A stretch of 50,581 nucleotides of DNA from contig NZ_CAJPPN010000014.1 in assembly GCF_905372525.1 (NCBI RefSeq), forward strand, positions 1-50,581, read 5' to 3'. Below, one piece after another: positions 24,354 to 32,643 of this stretch. The DNA comes from an uncultured Porphyromonas sp. GTDB lineage: Bacteria; Bacteroidota; Bacteroidia; Bacteroidales; Porphyromonadaceae. The position numbers and the translations under genes are program-made. The notes beneath the pieces were generated by a model. That model ran no database searches. It was given only the letters and a program-made list of their open reading frames with translations, and was not told where the DNA came from. Every line of letters starts with the position of its first letter. The stretch's first letter is position 1.

Positions 24354-24497
24354 TTAAGGGAGATCTACTAGGTCATCGAAGACCTGTTGTGCTGCAAGTA
24401 GGAGTTGCTCATATCCATTCGGGTAAGCTCTTCGGATATTCCGAATGAGCTCTATGAGCTCCACTTCTTCTTCCTCTAGTTCCATTTTCTTTGTCAT
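24354..24497 (-). CDS. Small acidic protein, 47 aa
   Basis: The frame encodes MTKKMELEEEEVELIELIRN, then IRRAYPNGYEQLLLAAQQVF and DDLVDLP. It is acidic in the first third and likely all helical. It follows the consensus promoter at 24529-24560 by about 35 bases and precedes the DUF5053-like gene. No family recognised; an antirepressor-like or packaging-accessory role is only a guess. Confidence 0.5.
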   Translation of the reverse strand: MTKKMELEEEEVELIELIRNIRRAYPNGYEQLLLAAQQVFDDLVDLP

Positions 24498-24528
24498 AGG
24501 CGTTGTTGTTTATTATCTAATCACACCA

Positions 24529-24560
24529 CAAAGATAATACGAATATTCGTATTACGCAAA
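24529..24560 (-). promoter_or_regulatory. Minus-strand promoter with a perfect 20-bp operator palindrome
   Basis: On the minus strand the -33 (complement of CAAA at 24557-24560) and -7 (complement of CAAAGATA at 24529-24536) elements are exact and 20 bases apart. The spacer is filled by the perfect palindrome TAATACGAATATTCGTATTA (24535-24554). A dimeric regulator bound here would block RNA polymerase, so the two small genes are probably under phage or host repressor control. Confidence 0.8.
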
Positions 24561-24623
24561 TTGATACAATCAATATACCCACTACAAAATAGCGCACGCC
24601 CCGCGCATATCTGCGTTTTGAAG

Positions 24624-24718
24624 TTTCTATACTCATTGAAAATTCATACTTTTATAGCGGAATAGTGCGAACCCAGGCGATTCACAGAGCGGTTACCTCA
24701 CAGTAACCGCTTTTTCTT
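24624..24718 (+). terminator. Strong terminator and a possible very short plus-strand transcript
   Basis: AGCGGTTAC (24688-24696) pairs with GTAACCGCT (24703-24711) and is followed by TTTTCTTTG, a clear plus-strand terminator at 24688-24718. No plus-strand gene precedes it for 700 bases. A weak promoter, TTTC (24624-24627), 19 bases, TACTTTTA (24647-24654), each one base off consensus, would give a roughly 60-base RNA. Alternatively the terminator insulates the prophage end. Confidence 0.6.
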
Positions 24719-24758
24719 TGATAGCGTCTGTGCATCATCTAGTTACACAGCTATCCCA

Positions 24759-24849
24759 CTAGTTTGGAGCCGTACGGACAAACTAGGATTTTAGGGCTTT
24801 TTACGCATGATTTGCGCACATTTTGCGCACGCCCAAAAAACGTGCGCAA
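24759..24849. other. Nested dyads and TTGCGCAC repeats at the prophage edge (candidate att or arm sites)
   Basis: CTAGTTTG (24759-24766) and CAAACTAG (24779-24786) flank the inner palindrome CCGTACGG (24770-24777). Three copies of TTGCGCAC follow: 24812-24819, 24823-24830 (11 bases apart) and one inverted at 24842-24849. GCGCACGCCC occurs at 24592-24601 and 24825-24834. Such spaced short repeats around a dyad resemble the arm and core sites of tyrosine integrases. Without the left end the core cannot be proven. Otherwise 24560-24933 is non-coding. Confidence 0.4.
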
Positions 24850-24933
24850 GAATTAAGAATAGGACATGAGCCGTAGACTTCCGCCTAGGTGAGGCTTCCG
24901 TCTAAATACGTTCGTAAGGGAGATAGAGAGGAT

Positions 24934-25767
24934 TTATTCCAACTCAATGGGATTATAGGGGCATGTGAAGTCTGATGTGAGAGGACCCTCGGGGGTGAAC
25001 ACCTGGGGAGCACCTATCGATCTAAGGAACCGAGCTGGGTTACGGAACATACATGCAATGGTTCGGTTAGCCTGCTCTCTCGTAGTATCTGTATAGGGCC
25101 AATCCCAGAGCTTTATGAAGGTCGTCCTGTGTAAAATCTCATCTGCTGTATACTTCACTTCTCCTGTATCATCATAGACCTCTAGGACAAGGCCGGGGAG
25201 AGAAGAGAACTTCCAAGGGCCAGCAGAAAGAGGCAATGCGAGTGTAAACCAAGCACTATAGTTTCGCCCTCGGAATCGGCAAGTCGCTAGTTGGCAAGGG
25301 TAGCCTAAGATGGTCTTCTTTTCACTAGAAAATTCCCACTTAATCTGAGGGAGGGGTTCCTGATAGCGCAAGACTGGACCATCGGAGAACGTCCTATATA
25401 CTGTAGTCACAGATTGATCCACTAGACAGGTGTATAGATCCTCCCTTTGTGCATAGTCAGAATATGTAGGTAGCACTCGTGTCCCCTGTTTGAGCAAGAC
25501 TGTAGCGACGGAGTCTGTCTGGTATAGGTTCTCACTATAGGACTTGGTGTACCTATCTCCGATCTGGAGGGTGACGACATCTTCGTCTGCCACTTTCTGC
25601 TGTGTGGAAGCTTTCGATAGGTACCGGTATCTAACAAGGTATCGTGCTGTGTCCAGAGTCCTATATTTAGCTAGGGAGCGAGCTACAGCAAAGATACAAT
25701 CTCGCTGTGCCAACAGAGCGGATGCAGACACAAGAAACAGAGTAGCGATGAATACTAGACTTTTCAC
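24934..25767 (-). CDS. GLPGLI family protein, secreted
   Basis: The 277-residue protein has a signal peptide (MKSLVFIATLFLVSASALLA, cleavage near residue 20). It carries the family core SSLPGLVLEVYDDTGEVKY with the LPGL signature around residue 200 and upstream GYPCQLATCRFRGRNYSAWF. GLPGLI proteins are secreted proteins of Bacteroidota with no established biochemical role. It is paralogous to its neighbour at 25964, and both lie next to the prophage edge. This is the first host gene right of the prophage. Confidence 0.85.
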   Translation of the reverse strand: MKSLVFIATLFLVSASALLAQRDCIFAVARSLAKYRTLDTARYLVRYRYLSKASTQQKVADEDVVTLQIGDRYTKSYSENLYQTDSVATVLLKQGTRVLPTYSDYAQREDLYTCLVDQSVTTVYRTFSDGPVLRYQEPLPQIKWEFSSEKKTILGYPCQLATCRFRGRNYSAWFTLALPLSAGPWKFSSLPGLVLEVYDDTGEVKYTADEILHRTTFIKLWDWPYTDTTREQANRTIACMFRNPARFLRSIGAPQVFTPEGPLTSDFTCPYNPIELE

Positions 25768-25963
25768 GGCACCTAATACTTACTTAAACTACAGAAAGCT
25801 AATGTTTGCGCTTACCTTCCACTATGGCACAGTCACCGAATCGATACAATCAAGTTCTACAGATGGGGAGCACTGCTTTGCATGGGGAAGTACCGCCTCT
25901 GATACTGTGTGGGAGCCTCTACATCGTATGGGGCAACGGCATAAGCCTTATACTTCAGGCTCT

Positions 25964-26809
25964 TTATTCCACCTCTAGCCATAGCCATTCAAAAGAGAAA
26001 TCTCGATTCTTATTCGTATTTCCCATATAGATTTGTGCCCCCGTTGCTTGCTCACAGAAGACGATAGGTTGCTTATGCATACGCAGAATGATGCGTCGTA
26101 GCTTATCACGCGTCGTCTCGATATGCGGGTAGGTCCAGAAGCGAATAGGAGTAGACTTCTTATTCTCTATCGCGGTACAGGTAAAGACAAACTCTTCCTT
26201 TGTATCTTGGACGGCTAGTATTAGCCCAGGAAGCCCACAGAATTTCCACGGCCCATCGGATAGTGGTATATCCGAGCTAAACCAGGCAACATATTCACGG
26301 CCCCGAAACTTACCCTTTGCTTTCTGGCACTTATATCCAAGGACATTCTTCGTCTCGGGTAGGATTTCCCACCCAAAGTTGGGCTTGGGCTCGGTATATC
26401 TTCCATACCCTGCTCCTAAGAAAAGACGGTACGATGCTGTTAACTCCTTCGAGCTCGGATATCCCTTGAAGATATCTTCAGGGAAGGTTATCCCGCCGTG
26501 GGCAGTGATGAGTTCAGCCCCTCGCTTTCTCTCTTCATCTGCTATCTCTCGGAGTCTTAGAATATCCTTGCTGTAGGTGGCGGATATCCGCTTACCGATG
26601 AGCAAAGTTTGCACATCTGTATATCCCAGATGACGATACTTGGGGTCGGTGTATAGTTTGACTACGATTTTGTAGCTAACTTCATACATCGCTGTATCAA
26701 CGACCTTGCACTTAGCTATCTCTCCATAGCAGTTAGGGAAGATAGGTATCCCTGCTGACAGGGTCACTACTTGCACGAGCAAGTAGAGGGCTAGAACCAT
26801 TCGTCTCAT
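25964..26809 (-). CDS. GLPGLI family protein, secreted
   Basis: The start at 26809 (MRRMVLALYLLVQVVTLSAG) gives a signal peptide and 281 residues, close to the neighbour's 277. A longer in-frame start at 26980 would lie upstream of the TACCTTTG -7 box at 26932-26939 and lacks signal character. Core segments are CGLPGLILAVQDTKEEFVF and GYKCQKAKGKFRGREYVAWF, which align with the paralogue. Tandem duplication is likely. Confidence 0.83.
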   Translation of the reverse strand: MRRMVLALYLLVQVVTLSAGIPIFPNCYGEIAKCKVVDTAMYEVSYKIVVKLYTDPKYRHLGYTDVQTLLIGKRISATYSKDILRLREIADEERKRGAELITAHGGITFPEDIFKGYPSSKELTASYRLFLGAGYGRYTEPKPNFGWEILPETKNVLGYKCQKAKGKFRGREYVAWFSSDIPLSDGPWKFCGLPGLILAVQDTKEEFVFTCTAIENKKSTPIRFWTYPHIETTRDKLRRIILRMHKQPIVFCEQATGAQIYMGNTNKNRDFSFEWLWLEVE

Positions 26810-26931
26810 AATCCTATATCTTTTAGTTATCTGAGTTTCCCTCTTGGTGTGAGGGCTACAGTCCATATTATTTCGACCCTGTATCATAGTTACTGAGCAC
26901 CTCATACCAAGGGACAAGATGGCGAACTTGG

Positions 26932-26939
26932 CAAAGGTA
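26932..26939 (-). promoter_or_regulatory. -7 promoter element for the GLPGLI gene
   Basis: The complement reads TACCTTTG, an exact TAnnTTTG match, about 120 bases before the start at 26809. No clear TTTG lies 20 bases further upstream. It supports the shorter reading of the gene. Confidence 0.5.
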
Positions 26940-27057
26940 ACTTGGCTTGTTTCACAGAGGTGGGGGATGTCGTTCTTCATTCGTTAGGAGTATTTTCTAT
27001 GTGTTTGATTGGTATTCCTATCGTCGTTCCCTATGACGGAGCGTGAAGTGTCATTCC

Positions 27058-27249
27058 TCAGTCATCATATCGTCGTAGTAGTGTACGGTTGTGAGCATGA
27101 TAGCTATATCCCTCAGGATATTCACGGTCACTCTTACGTATGGTGCACCAACAGTAGGCTGTCCTCTCCAGAGAAGCCTTAACCTTCCGTAGATCCTCTC
27201 CTGCAGGGCCATGAACTATCTGTATGGATGTGTTGTCTCCTTCAAGCAT
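27058..27249 (-). CDS. Hypothetical protein, 63 aa
   Basis: Not recognised. The product reads MLEGDNTSIQIVHGPAGEDL, then a helix RKVKASLERTAYCWCTIRKS and a tail rich in Tyr, His and Arg. A -7 box (complement of CAAAGATA) at 27279-27286 lies 30 bases before the ATG, which supports expression. No signal or membrane segment. Confidence 0.45.
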   Translation of the reverse strand: MLEGDNTSIQIVHGPAGEDLRKVKASLERTAYCWCTIRKSDREYPEGYSYHAHNRTLLRRYDD

Positions 27250-27278
27250 AGGTTATCGTTCAATAAGTTAGTACCTCA

Positions 27279-27286
27279 CAAAGATA
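27279..27286 (-). promoter_or_regulatory. -7 promoter element
   Basis: The complement is TATCTTTG, an exact -7 match, 30 bases upstream of the 63-residue gene. The matching -33 element is not clear. Confidence 0.5.
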
Positions 27287-27456
27287 CATTATAGTTTAAT
27301 AGAGTGATCCTCTAATGAGGTGCGACGCAGGTAGCGACGTCATCAATACGCGGGAGCTAACGGAGCTACCCGCTCGCGAGAGCTATGTGTCTTTGTCGAG
27401 CGGAGTATATTTTGCGATGTTGCAGCTCTCCGACAATTACAGGGGTAAGGATACAA

Positions 27457-27492
27457 ACTAGCCCACACAGCATAGGAGCTATGTGGGCTAGT
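27457..27492 (-). terminator. Terminator after the amidohydrolase gene
   Basis: ACTAGCCCACA (27457-27467) pairs perfectly with TGTGGGCTAGT (27482-27492), 28 bases past the stop of the minus-strand gene ending at 27520. Confidence 0.65.
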
Positions 27493-27519
27493 CTATAAGA
27501 GGATTCTGACGACGTATAT

Positions 27520-28785
27520 CTATCCGTGTCCGAATAGTCGTCGGGCGACTTCCCTGGCCTCGGCAATGATCTCTTCTTGGCCTGGGACGTAGCGGTCTCG
27601 CATGCGTATGACACCGTCGATGATGACGGTGTCGATACAGCTACTGCCGGAGGTGGCGTAGACGAGGTTGGAGGTCAGGCTATTCAGAGGCACCAGCTCT
27701 GGTACGTTGAGGTCTACAAGGGACAAGTCAGCGAGCATACCCTCGGCGATACGTCCTGCGGGGATCTCTAGGATCTCTGCCCCGCCGATAGTGACGGTGT
27801 GATAGATGTCCGCAGCCTTGGTCGCTGTAGGGCTAAACCGCCAAGCCTTACCCAGGAGCGAAGCTAGCTTCATCGCTATGACCATATCGAGGTTGTTGGA
27901 CGAGGAGCAACCATCTGTGCCGATGCCGAGGCGTATGCCCCGCTTCTTCATCTCCTCGTACTTGAAGGTATAGCCACTGCACAGCTTCATATTCGAGGCT
28001 GGGTTATGCACGACACTTACCCGATGCTTTGCTAGGAGATCCATCTCCTCATCATCCACCCACACGGCATGGGCGACGATCAGGTGCTCGCTCAGGATAC
28101 CGAGCTTCTCGAGGTAGCGCACGGGCGTCAAGCCATGCTGGCGAACACACTCGTCCACCTCGCCCTTGGTCTCTGCTAGGTGGAGATTGATCTTGACATT
28201 ATGCTCTACGGCGAACTTGTGGCAGAACTGCAGTTGCTCCCCACTGACCGTATAGATAGCGTGAGGCCCGAGGGTGAAGGTGATGCGGTCACTAAAGGCC
28301 TTGAAGGCCTCGTAGTACTCGTAGCTACGCTTACGGTCAAGGGCTGCACGCTCCGCCCCTCCTTGGTCGAAGAGCGTATAGGAGAGGTGGGCACGTAGCC
28401 CCAGCTCCTCCACAGCCCGAGCCGTCTCCAGCGGATGCATGTACATATCGAGGAAGCATGTAGTCCCCGAGCGCAGCATCTCCAGACAAGCCAGCCGAGC
28501 CCCCACATAGACATCGTGGGCGGTCATCTTGGCCTCCACGGGCCAGATATAGTCCTCGAGCCACTCCATCAGGGGCAGGTCATCGCCGTAACCCCTGAAG
28601 AGGGTCATCGCTGCATGCGTATGGGTGTTGATGAAGCCTGGGATGACAGCCTTGTCCGTCCCATCGATCACCTCCGCACCCTCTGGGGTGGGGAGGTTAG
28701 GGGCAATGCGAGCTATGCGGTTGCCCTCGATGAGGACGTCAGTGATGGTGTCCTCGTGGAGGACATTCTTGATCAGTATGGACAT
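27520..28785 (-). CDS. mtaD: Amidohydrolase, methylthioadenosine/S-adenosylhomocysteine deaminase type
   Basis: The 421-residue protein is a cytosolic TRZ/ATZ-type metal-dependent deaminase. Metal ligands are in INTHTHAAMTLFRG, INLHLAETKGE and IVAHAVW, with GIGTDGCSSSNNLDM supplying the catalytic Asp. Members deaminate 5'-methylthioadenosine or S-adenosylhomocysteine to the inosine forms, though some relatives use other amino-heterocycles. Length and motifs are complete. It lies 10 bases after the dipeptidase gene, so the two form an operon, perhaps for nutrient recycling. Confidence 0.82.
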   Translation of the reverse strand: MSILIKNVLHEDTITDVLIEGNRIARIAPNLPTPEGAEVIDGTDKAVIPGFINTHTHAAMTLFRGYGDDLPLMEWLEDYIWPVEAKMTAHDVYVGARLACLEMLRSGTTCFLDMYMHPLETARAVEELGLRAHLSYTLFDQGGAERAALDRKRSYEYYEAFKAFSDRITFTLGPHAIYTVSGEQLQFCHKFAVEHNVKINLHLAETKGEVDECVRQHGLTPVRYLEKLGILSEHLIVAHAVWVDDEEMDLLAKHRVSVVHNPASNMKLCSGYTFKYEEMKKRGIRLGIGTDGCSSSNNLDMVIAMKLASLLGKAWRFSPTATKAADIYHTVTIGGAEILEIPAGRIAEGMLADLSLVDLNVPELVPLNSLTSNLVYATSGSSCIDTVIIDGVIRMRDRYVPGQEEIIAEAREVARRLFGHG

Positions 28786-28795
28786 GCAGGAGGAT

Positions 28796-30160
28796 TTATC
28801 TCTTGGGGTAGATCTTGTAGAACTCGGCGACGGACTCGATGCCCTTGTAGAAGATATCTAGGGGCATATTCTCATTGGGCGAATGGATAGCGTTGCTCTC
28901 CAGACCGAAGCCCATGAGGATCGTCTTGATGCCAAACACCCGCTCGAAGGCTGCGATGATAGGAATACTCCCCCCACGGCGTACCGCTAGAGGACGCTTG
29001 CCGAAGGCTACGCCGATAGCTTCCTCGGCAGCCTGATAGGCAGGTAGATCGATGGGGCAGAGGTAGGCCTCACCTCCGTGCATGGGGGTGACCTTCACAC
29101 GCACGTACTTGGGTGCGATCTGCTCGATATACTTGACGAAGGCTTCGCTGACGGTGTGGTGGTCCTGATTGGCGACAAGACGGCAGGAGACCTTAGCGTA
29201 GGCCTTGGAGGGCAGGACGGTCTTTGCTCCCTCGCCTTGGTAACCACCCCAGATCCCGCAGACATCAAAGCTAGGACGGCAGCTATTACGCTCGAGGGTG
29301 TGGTAGCCCACTTCGCCGAAGAGGTCATCTACGTCGAGGAACTTCTTGTATTCCTCTTCGCTGAATGGGATCTTGGCGATCATCGCACGCTCTTCATCCG
29401 ATAGGGGCACGACGTCGTCGTAGAAGTGTGGGATGGTGATGCGCCCGTCCTTGTCCTGTACCTGTGCGATGAGCTTACAGAGCTCGTTGATGGGGTTCGC
29501 CACCGCACCACCGAAGTGCCCTGAGTGTAGGTCGTGGTTAGCACCCGTGACCTCGATCTCCCAGTAAGCTAGGCCACGTAGACCCGTCGTGAGCGAAGGG
29601 GTCTCGGCGCTGACCATGCTCGTGTCAGAGACGATGATATTGTCTGCACGTAGCATCTCTAGGTGCTCACGGCAGAACTGCTCCAGATGTGTTGAGCCGA
29701 TCTCCTCCTCACCCTCGAAGAGGAACTTCACGTTGCAGTGTACCAGCCCTAGTGCCATCGCCGTCTCGAAGCCCTTGACCTGGATCATGGACTGTCCCTT
29801 GTCGTCATCGGCGCCACGTGCCCAGATATGACCGTCACGCACCTCAGGCTCGAAGGGTTCGCTCTTCCACAGCTCGAGTGGCTCGGGGGGCATCACATCG
29901 TAGTGGGCATAGACGAGGATGGTGGGCAGGGAAGGATCCTTCTCGTAGTGCCCGAAGACGATGGGATTACCCGCCGTCTGATAGATCTCGACGGTCTGCA
30001 CCCCTAGGCTCAGCAGATGCTCACGCCAGTGCTCTGCACAGCGTTGCATATCGGGCTTGTGCTCACTCTGGGCACTCACGGATGGGATACGGATGAGGGC
30101 AAATAGATCCTCTAGGAAACGACCTTCATTCTGCTTGATGAATTCTTTTATCTGGCTCAT
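28796..30160 (-). CDS. M20-family dipeptidase
   Basis: The start at 30160 (MSQIKEFIKQNEGRFLEDLF) is preferred; an in-frame ATG at 30253 would add a non-homologous 31-residue leader. The 454-residue protein has the M20 zinc motifs YAHYDVMPPEP, GADDDKGQSM and FEGEEEIGS with the catalytic Glu, plus a lid domain (VEVTGANHDLHSG-like EIEVTGANHDLHSGHFGG). Such enzymes split dipeptides in the cytoplasm, fitting a peptide-feeding organism. First gene of an operon with the amidohydrolase. Confidence 0.9.
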   Translation of the reverse strand: MSQIKEFIKQNEGRFLEDLFALIRIPSVSAQSEHKPDMQRCAEHWREHLLSLGVQTVEIYQTAGNPIVFGHYEKDPSLPTILVYAHYDVMPPEPLELWKSEPFEPEVRDGHIWARGADDDKGQSMIQVKGFETAMALGLVHCNVKFLFEGEEEIGSTHLEQFCREHLEMLRADNIIVSDTSMVSAETPSLTTGLRGLAYWEIEVTGANHDLHSGHFGGAVANPINELCKLIAQVQDKDGRITIPHFYDDVVPLSDEERAMIAKIPFSEEEYKKFLDVDDLFGEVGYHTLERNSCRPSFDVCGIWGGYQGEGAKTVLPSKAYAKVSCRLVANQDHHTVSEAFVKYIEQIAPKYVRVKVTPMHGGEAYLCPIDLPAYQAAEEAIGVAFGKRPLAVRRGGSIPIIAAFERVFGIKTILMGFGLESNAIHSPNENMPLDIFYKGIESVAEFYKIYPKR

Positions 30161-30353
30161 ACTGAAGTATTGTTTAGTTAGTTGTGTCCCCCACCCTCCC
30201 CCACGGGGGCTGATAGGGTACTCCATATTATATTTAGGGTAAATGTACAACAAATTAGCGACTAACCTCTCCTACGCCGAGGCCGAGGTCTCCAGAGGGG
30301 GGGCTATACACCCCTCACTCGTAGGGAGAGCATGGGTACCTATAGAGACGTAG

Positions 30354-30391
30354 CGAGCCCCTGAGTGTGTAGGGTCACACTCAGGGGCTCG
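30354..30391 (-). terminator. Enolase terminator
   Basis: A perfect 16-bp stem (30354-30369 with 30376-30391, arm CGAGCCCCTGAGTGTG) lies 27 bases past the enolase stop. The loop is TAGGGT. Confidence 0.75.
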
Positions 30392-30418
30392 ACGTATCTG
30401 TGGAGTCAGTAGCAGAGA

Positions 30419-31699
30419 CTACTTGACGCGCTTGTAGCCGTAGACAGCGAGATCACCAAGCTCTTCCTCGATGCGGAGGAGCTGGTTGTACTTAGCCATA
30501 CGGTCGGTACGGCTGAGCGAACCCGTCTTGATCTGACCAGAGTTCGTAGCCACTGCGATGTCAGCGATCGTAGCATCCTCGGTCTCACCAGAGCGGTGGG
30601 AGGTGACGGAGGTGAAGCCGTGGCGGTGTGCCATGTCGATAGCGTCGAGTGTCTCGGTGAGGGTACCGATCTGGTTTACCTTGATGAGGATAGAGTTACC
30701 ACAGCCCTCAGCGATACCACGACGGAGGTACTCGACATTCGTTACGAAGAGGTCATCACCTACGAGCTGGATCTTCTTGCCGAGCTTGTCGGTGAGCTTC
30801 TTCCAGCCTTCCCAGTCGTTCTCTGCCATACCATCTTCGATCGAGTCGATAGGATACTTCTCTACGAGCTCGGAGAGGAAGGCGACCTGCTCATCGACTG
30901 TACGCTTGACCCCGTGTGCACCTTCGAACTTCGTGTAGTCGTACACACCGTCCTTGAAGAACTCCGAGGAAGCGCAGTCCATAGCGATCGTGATGTCCTT
31001 ACCGGGTACATAGCCTGCCTTTTCTACAGCCTTCAGGATCGACTCGATAGCGTCCTCTGTACCGTTGAGAGCAGGAGCGAAACCACCTTCGTCACCTACT
31101 GCAGTGCTTAGGCCACGGTCGTGGAGTACCTTCTTGAGGCTGTGGAAGACCTCGGCACCCATACGAAGACCTTCACGGAAGGAAGAGGCTCCGACGGGAC
31201 GGATCATGAATTCCTGGAAGGCGATAGGAGCATCCGAGTGAGAGCCCCCATTGATGATGTTCATCATAGGTACGGGGAGCACGTAGGTATTCGTGCCACC
31301 GATGTAGCGGTAGAGGGGGATGTCCAGGTACTGAGCAGCAGCCTTGGCTACAGCCAGCGAGACACCGAGGATAGCATTTGCACCGAGCTTGCTCTTGGTC
31401 TTGGTACCATCGAGGGCGATCATCTTTAGGTCGATCTCGCGCTGATTGAGGGCACTCATACCGTAGAGCTCAGGAGCGATGACGCTGTTGATGTTCTCTA
31501 CAGCCTTTAGGACACCCTTACCGAGGTAGCGGCTCTTATCACCATCACGTAGCTCGAGAGCTTCGTTCTCACCCGTAGAGGCACCGCTGGGGACAGCAGC
31601 ACGGCCGATGATACCACATGCTAGGTGCACGTCTACTTCTACAGTGGGGTTCCCACGCGAGTCGAGGATTTCACGCCCGACGATCTTGATAATTTCCAT
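30419..31699 (-). CDS. eno: Enolase
   Basis: The 426-residue protein is full length. It has SGASTGENEALELRDGD near the N-terminus, catalytic-region motifs DGGFAPAL-like VGDEGGFAPALNG, VGDDLFVTN, and the signature LIKVNQIGTLTETLDAI followed by SHRSGETEDATIADIAVA. It converts 2-phosphoglycerate to phosphoenolpyruvate in glycolysis with magnesium. It is a single gene with its own -7 box at 31751 and terminator. A repeat array lies about 220 bases upstream. Confidence 0.98.
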   Translation of the reverse strand: MEIIKIVGREILDSRGNPTVEVDVHLACGIIGRAAVPSGASTGENEALELRDGDKSRYLGKGVLKAVENINSVIAPELYGMSALNQREIDLKMIALDGTKTKSKLGANAILGVSLAVAKAAAQYLDIPLYRYIGGTNTYVLPVPMMNIINGGSHSDAPIAFQEFMIRPVGASSFREGLRMGAEVFHSLKKVLHDRGLSTAVGDEGGFAPALNGTEDAIESILKAVEKAGYVPGKDITIAMDCASSEFFKDGVYDYTKFEGAHGVKRTVDEQVAFLSELVEKYPIDSIEDGMAENDWEGWKKLTDKLGKKIQLVGDDLFVTNVEYLRRGIAEGCGNSILIKVNQIGTLTETLDAIDMAHRHGFTSVTSHRSGETEDATIADIAVATNSGQIKTGSLSRTDRMAKYNQLLRIEEELGDLAVYGYKRVK

Positions 31700-31750
31700 A
31701 ACTAAATACTAATTCGAATTAGTAAATCTACTAGTGATTATACTTGCTCG

Positions 31751-31758
31751 CAAAGATA
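31751..31758 (-). promoter_or_regulatory. -7 element of the enolase promoter
   Basis: The complement is TATCTTTG, an exact match, 51 bases upstream of the start codon. The -33 element is imperfect. Confidence 0.55.
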
Positions 31759-31919
31759 CGATTATTATAGTGAATAGCCAGCCACTTATCTGTCAGGGCT
31801 GATGCATGAAATCACTATAGTGCGAGGGCAAGGTCGACAAGGAGTATACGCCGAAGATAGAAGTATCCGTATCCTAGTCTAGATATGCCATGCGAATACC
31901 TCCTACCTAGGAGGGATGA

Positions 31920-31985
31920 GTGTACACGCGTGTACACAACTGTATACCCACGTGTACACAACTGTATACACGCGTGTACACAAGT
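31920..31985. repeat. GTGTACAC/GTATAC palindrome array upstream of enolase
   Basis: The array opens with the perfect 18-bp palindrome GTGTACACGCGTGTACAC (31920-31937). It continues with a 22-bp unit (GTGTACACAACTGTATAC plus four bases) repeated twice and a third GTGTACAC. The 22-bp period equals about two helical turns, as expected of cooperative protein binding on one DNA face. A related array lies at 40711-40772. The remaining non-coding bases between 31700 and 32293 hold the enolase promoter and the terminator at 32222 but no gene I can support. Confidence 0.8.
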
Positions 31986-32221
31986 GCGCTCTAAGTATCT
32001 TCTCTGTAGGGCTCGCTTGTATGTCTGTTTCTGGGGATATAATACCTAGGATCTTTAGTGATGGGCTAAGGCTCCCTGGGAGCAGAAATAATACCCCCGA
32101 AGATCCAAAGGCAGGAGTGTGCGAGCGAGATCATGCGTCGGCCCTGACTTATCTATACTAACTCCAGGGAATCTCCCCCCTGCCATATCGGGGTCAGTCC
32201 ACCCAAGCCTTCCAACGAAGA

Positions 32222-32258
32222 GGGGCTACCCACAGATATAGATCTGGTAGGTAGCCCC
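32222..32258 (-). terminator. Terminator of the efflux operon
   Basis: GGGGCTACC (32222-32230) pairs with GGTAGCCCC (32250-32258), 36 bases past the stop of the last gene of the operon. Confidence 0.65.
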
Positions 32259-32293
32259 GAGAGAAAGAAGTTCTTCGATGAAGGGGGCTAAGG

Positions 32294-32632
32294 CTAGATC
32301 ATCTCCTCGACAGCCCAGACGAAAGCACGGAGCCCCTGGTCGGGGGTCGCTTCATCTAGCGCACGTAGGGCAGCGAGCAGGTCGTGCACCTTAGTCGCAG
32401 GCACCACGATGAGCATGGCGGAGTTCATCGTTGGCCAGGCATGGCTCCCGATGTGAGGGACACCCGTAGTCGTACCTCGTCCCCGAGCCTGCTCCCACGA
32501 GGTATAGCCCCGGAGGTTCTGCTTGTCGAGGATACGAAGGATCAGCTCGTGGTAGGCCTGATTATAGGCTATGAAGACGGACTTCTGTGGCTCACTAGGA
32601 GCAAAGGACTTATTCTCATTCATGATGATCAT
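32294..32632 (-). CDS. PII-like small protein at the end of the efflux operon
   Basis: The 112-residue protein has the ferredoxin-like rhythm of PII-type regulators: SVFIAYNQAYHELILRILDK, then YTSWEQARGRGTTTGVPHIG, then MLIVVPATKVHDLLAALRAL and a final strand AFVWAVEEMI. The central Gly/Thr-rich loop sits where PII proteins carry the ligand-binding T-loop. A small protein of this kind after an RND pump recalls P. gingivalis PG0541. It begins 11 bases after the pump gene. A ligand or target is unknown. MNENK at 32623 is an alternative start. Confidence 0.65.
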   Translation of the reverse strand: MIIMNENKSFAPSEPQKSVFIAYNQAYHELILRILDKQNLRGYTSWEQARGRGTTTGVPHIGSHAWPTMNSAMLIVVPATKVHDLLAALRALDEATPDQGLRAFVWAVEEMI

Positions 32633-32643
32633 TCGTTTAGCAG

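Larger units (their letters stand above)
1..24860. mobile_element. Siphovirus-type prophage, left end outside the window
   Basis: A continuous block of phage genes on the plus strand runs from a replication gene through terminase, HK97-type head genes, tail genes and a lysis cassette, closed by two small minus-strand genes. Ordinary chromosomal genes begin at 24934. No integrase or lysogeny repressor is visible, so the left end lies before base 1. The right boundary is placed in the dyad-rich non-coding stretch 24560-24900; the exact att core cannot be fixed without the other end. The intact order of all late genes suggests a functional or recently functional phage. Confidence 0.93.

Noticed and set aside
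25544..25978. Plus-strand frame of 144 codons opposite the GLPGLI genes
   Set aside because: It is antisense to two recognised genes and has no features of its own.
27366..27614. Minus-strand frame overlapping the amidohydrolase 3' end and its terminator
   Set aside because: It overlaps a certain gene in another frame and translates the terminator stem.
31916..32161. Open frame of 81 codons across the GTGTACAC array
   Set aside because: Its N-terminus is a translation of the tandem repeat (Tyr-Thr-His-Val series), with no start context or domain.
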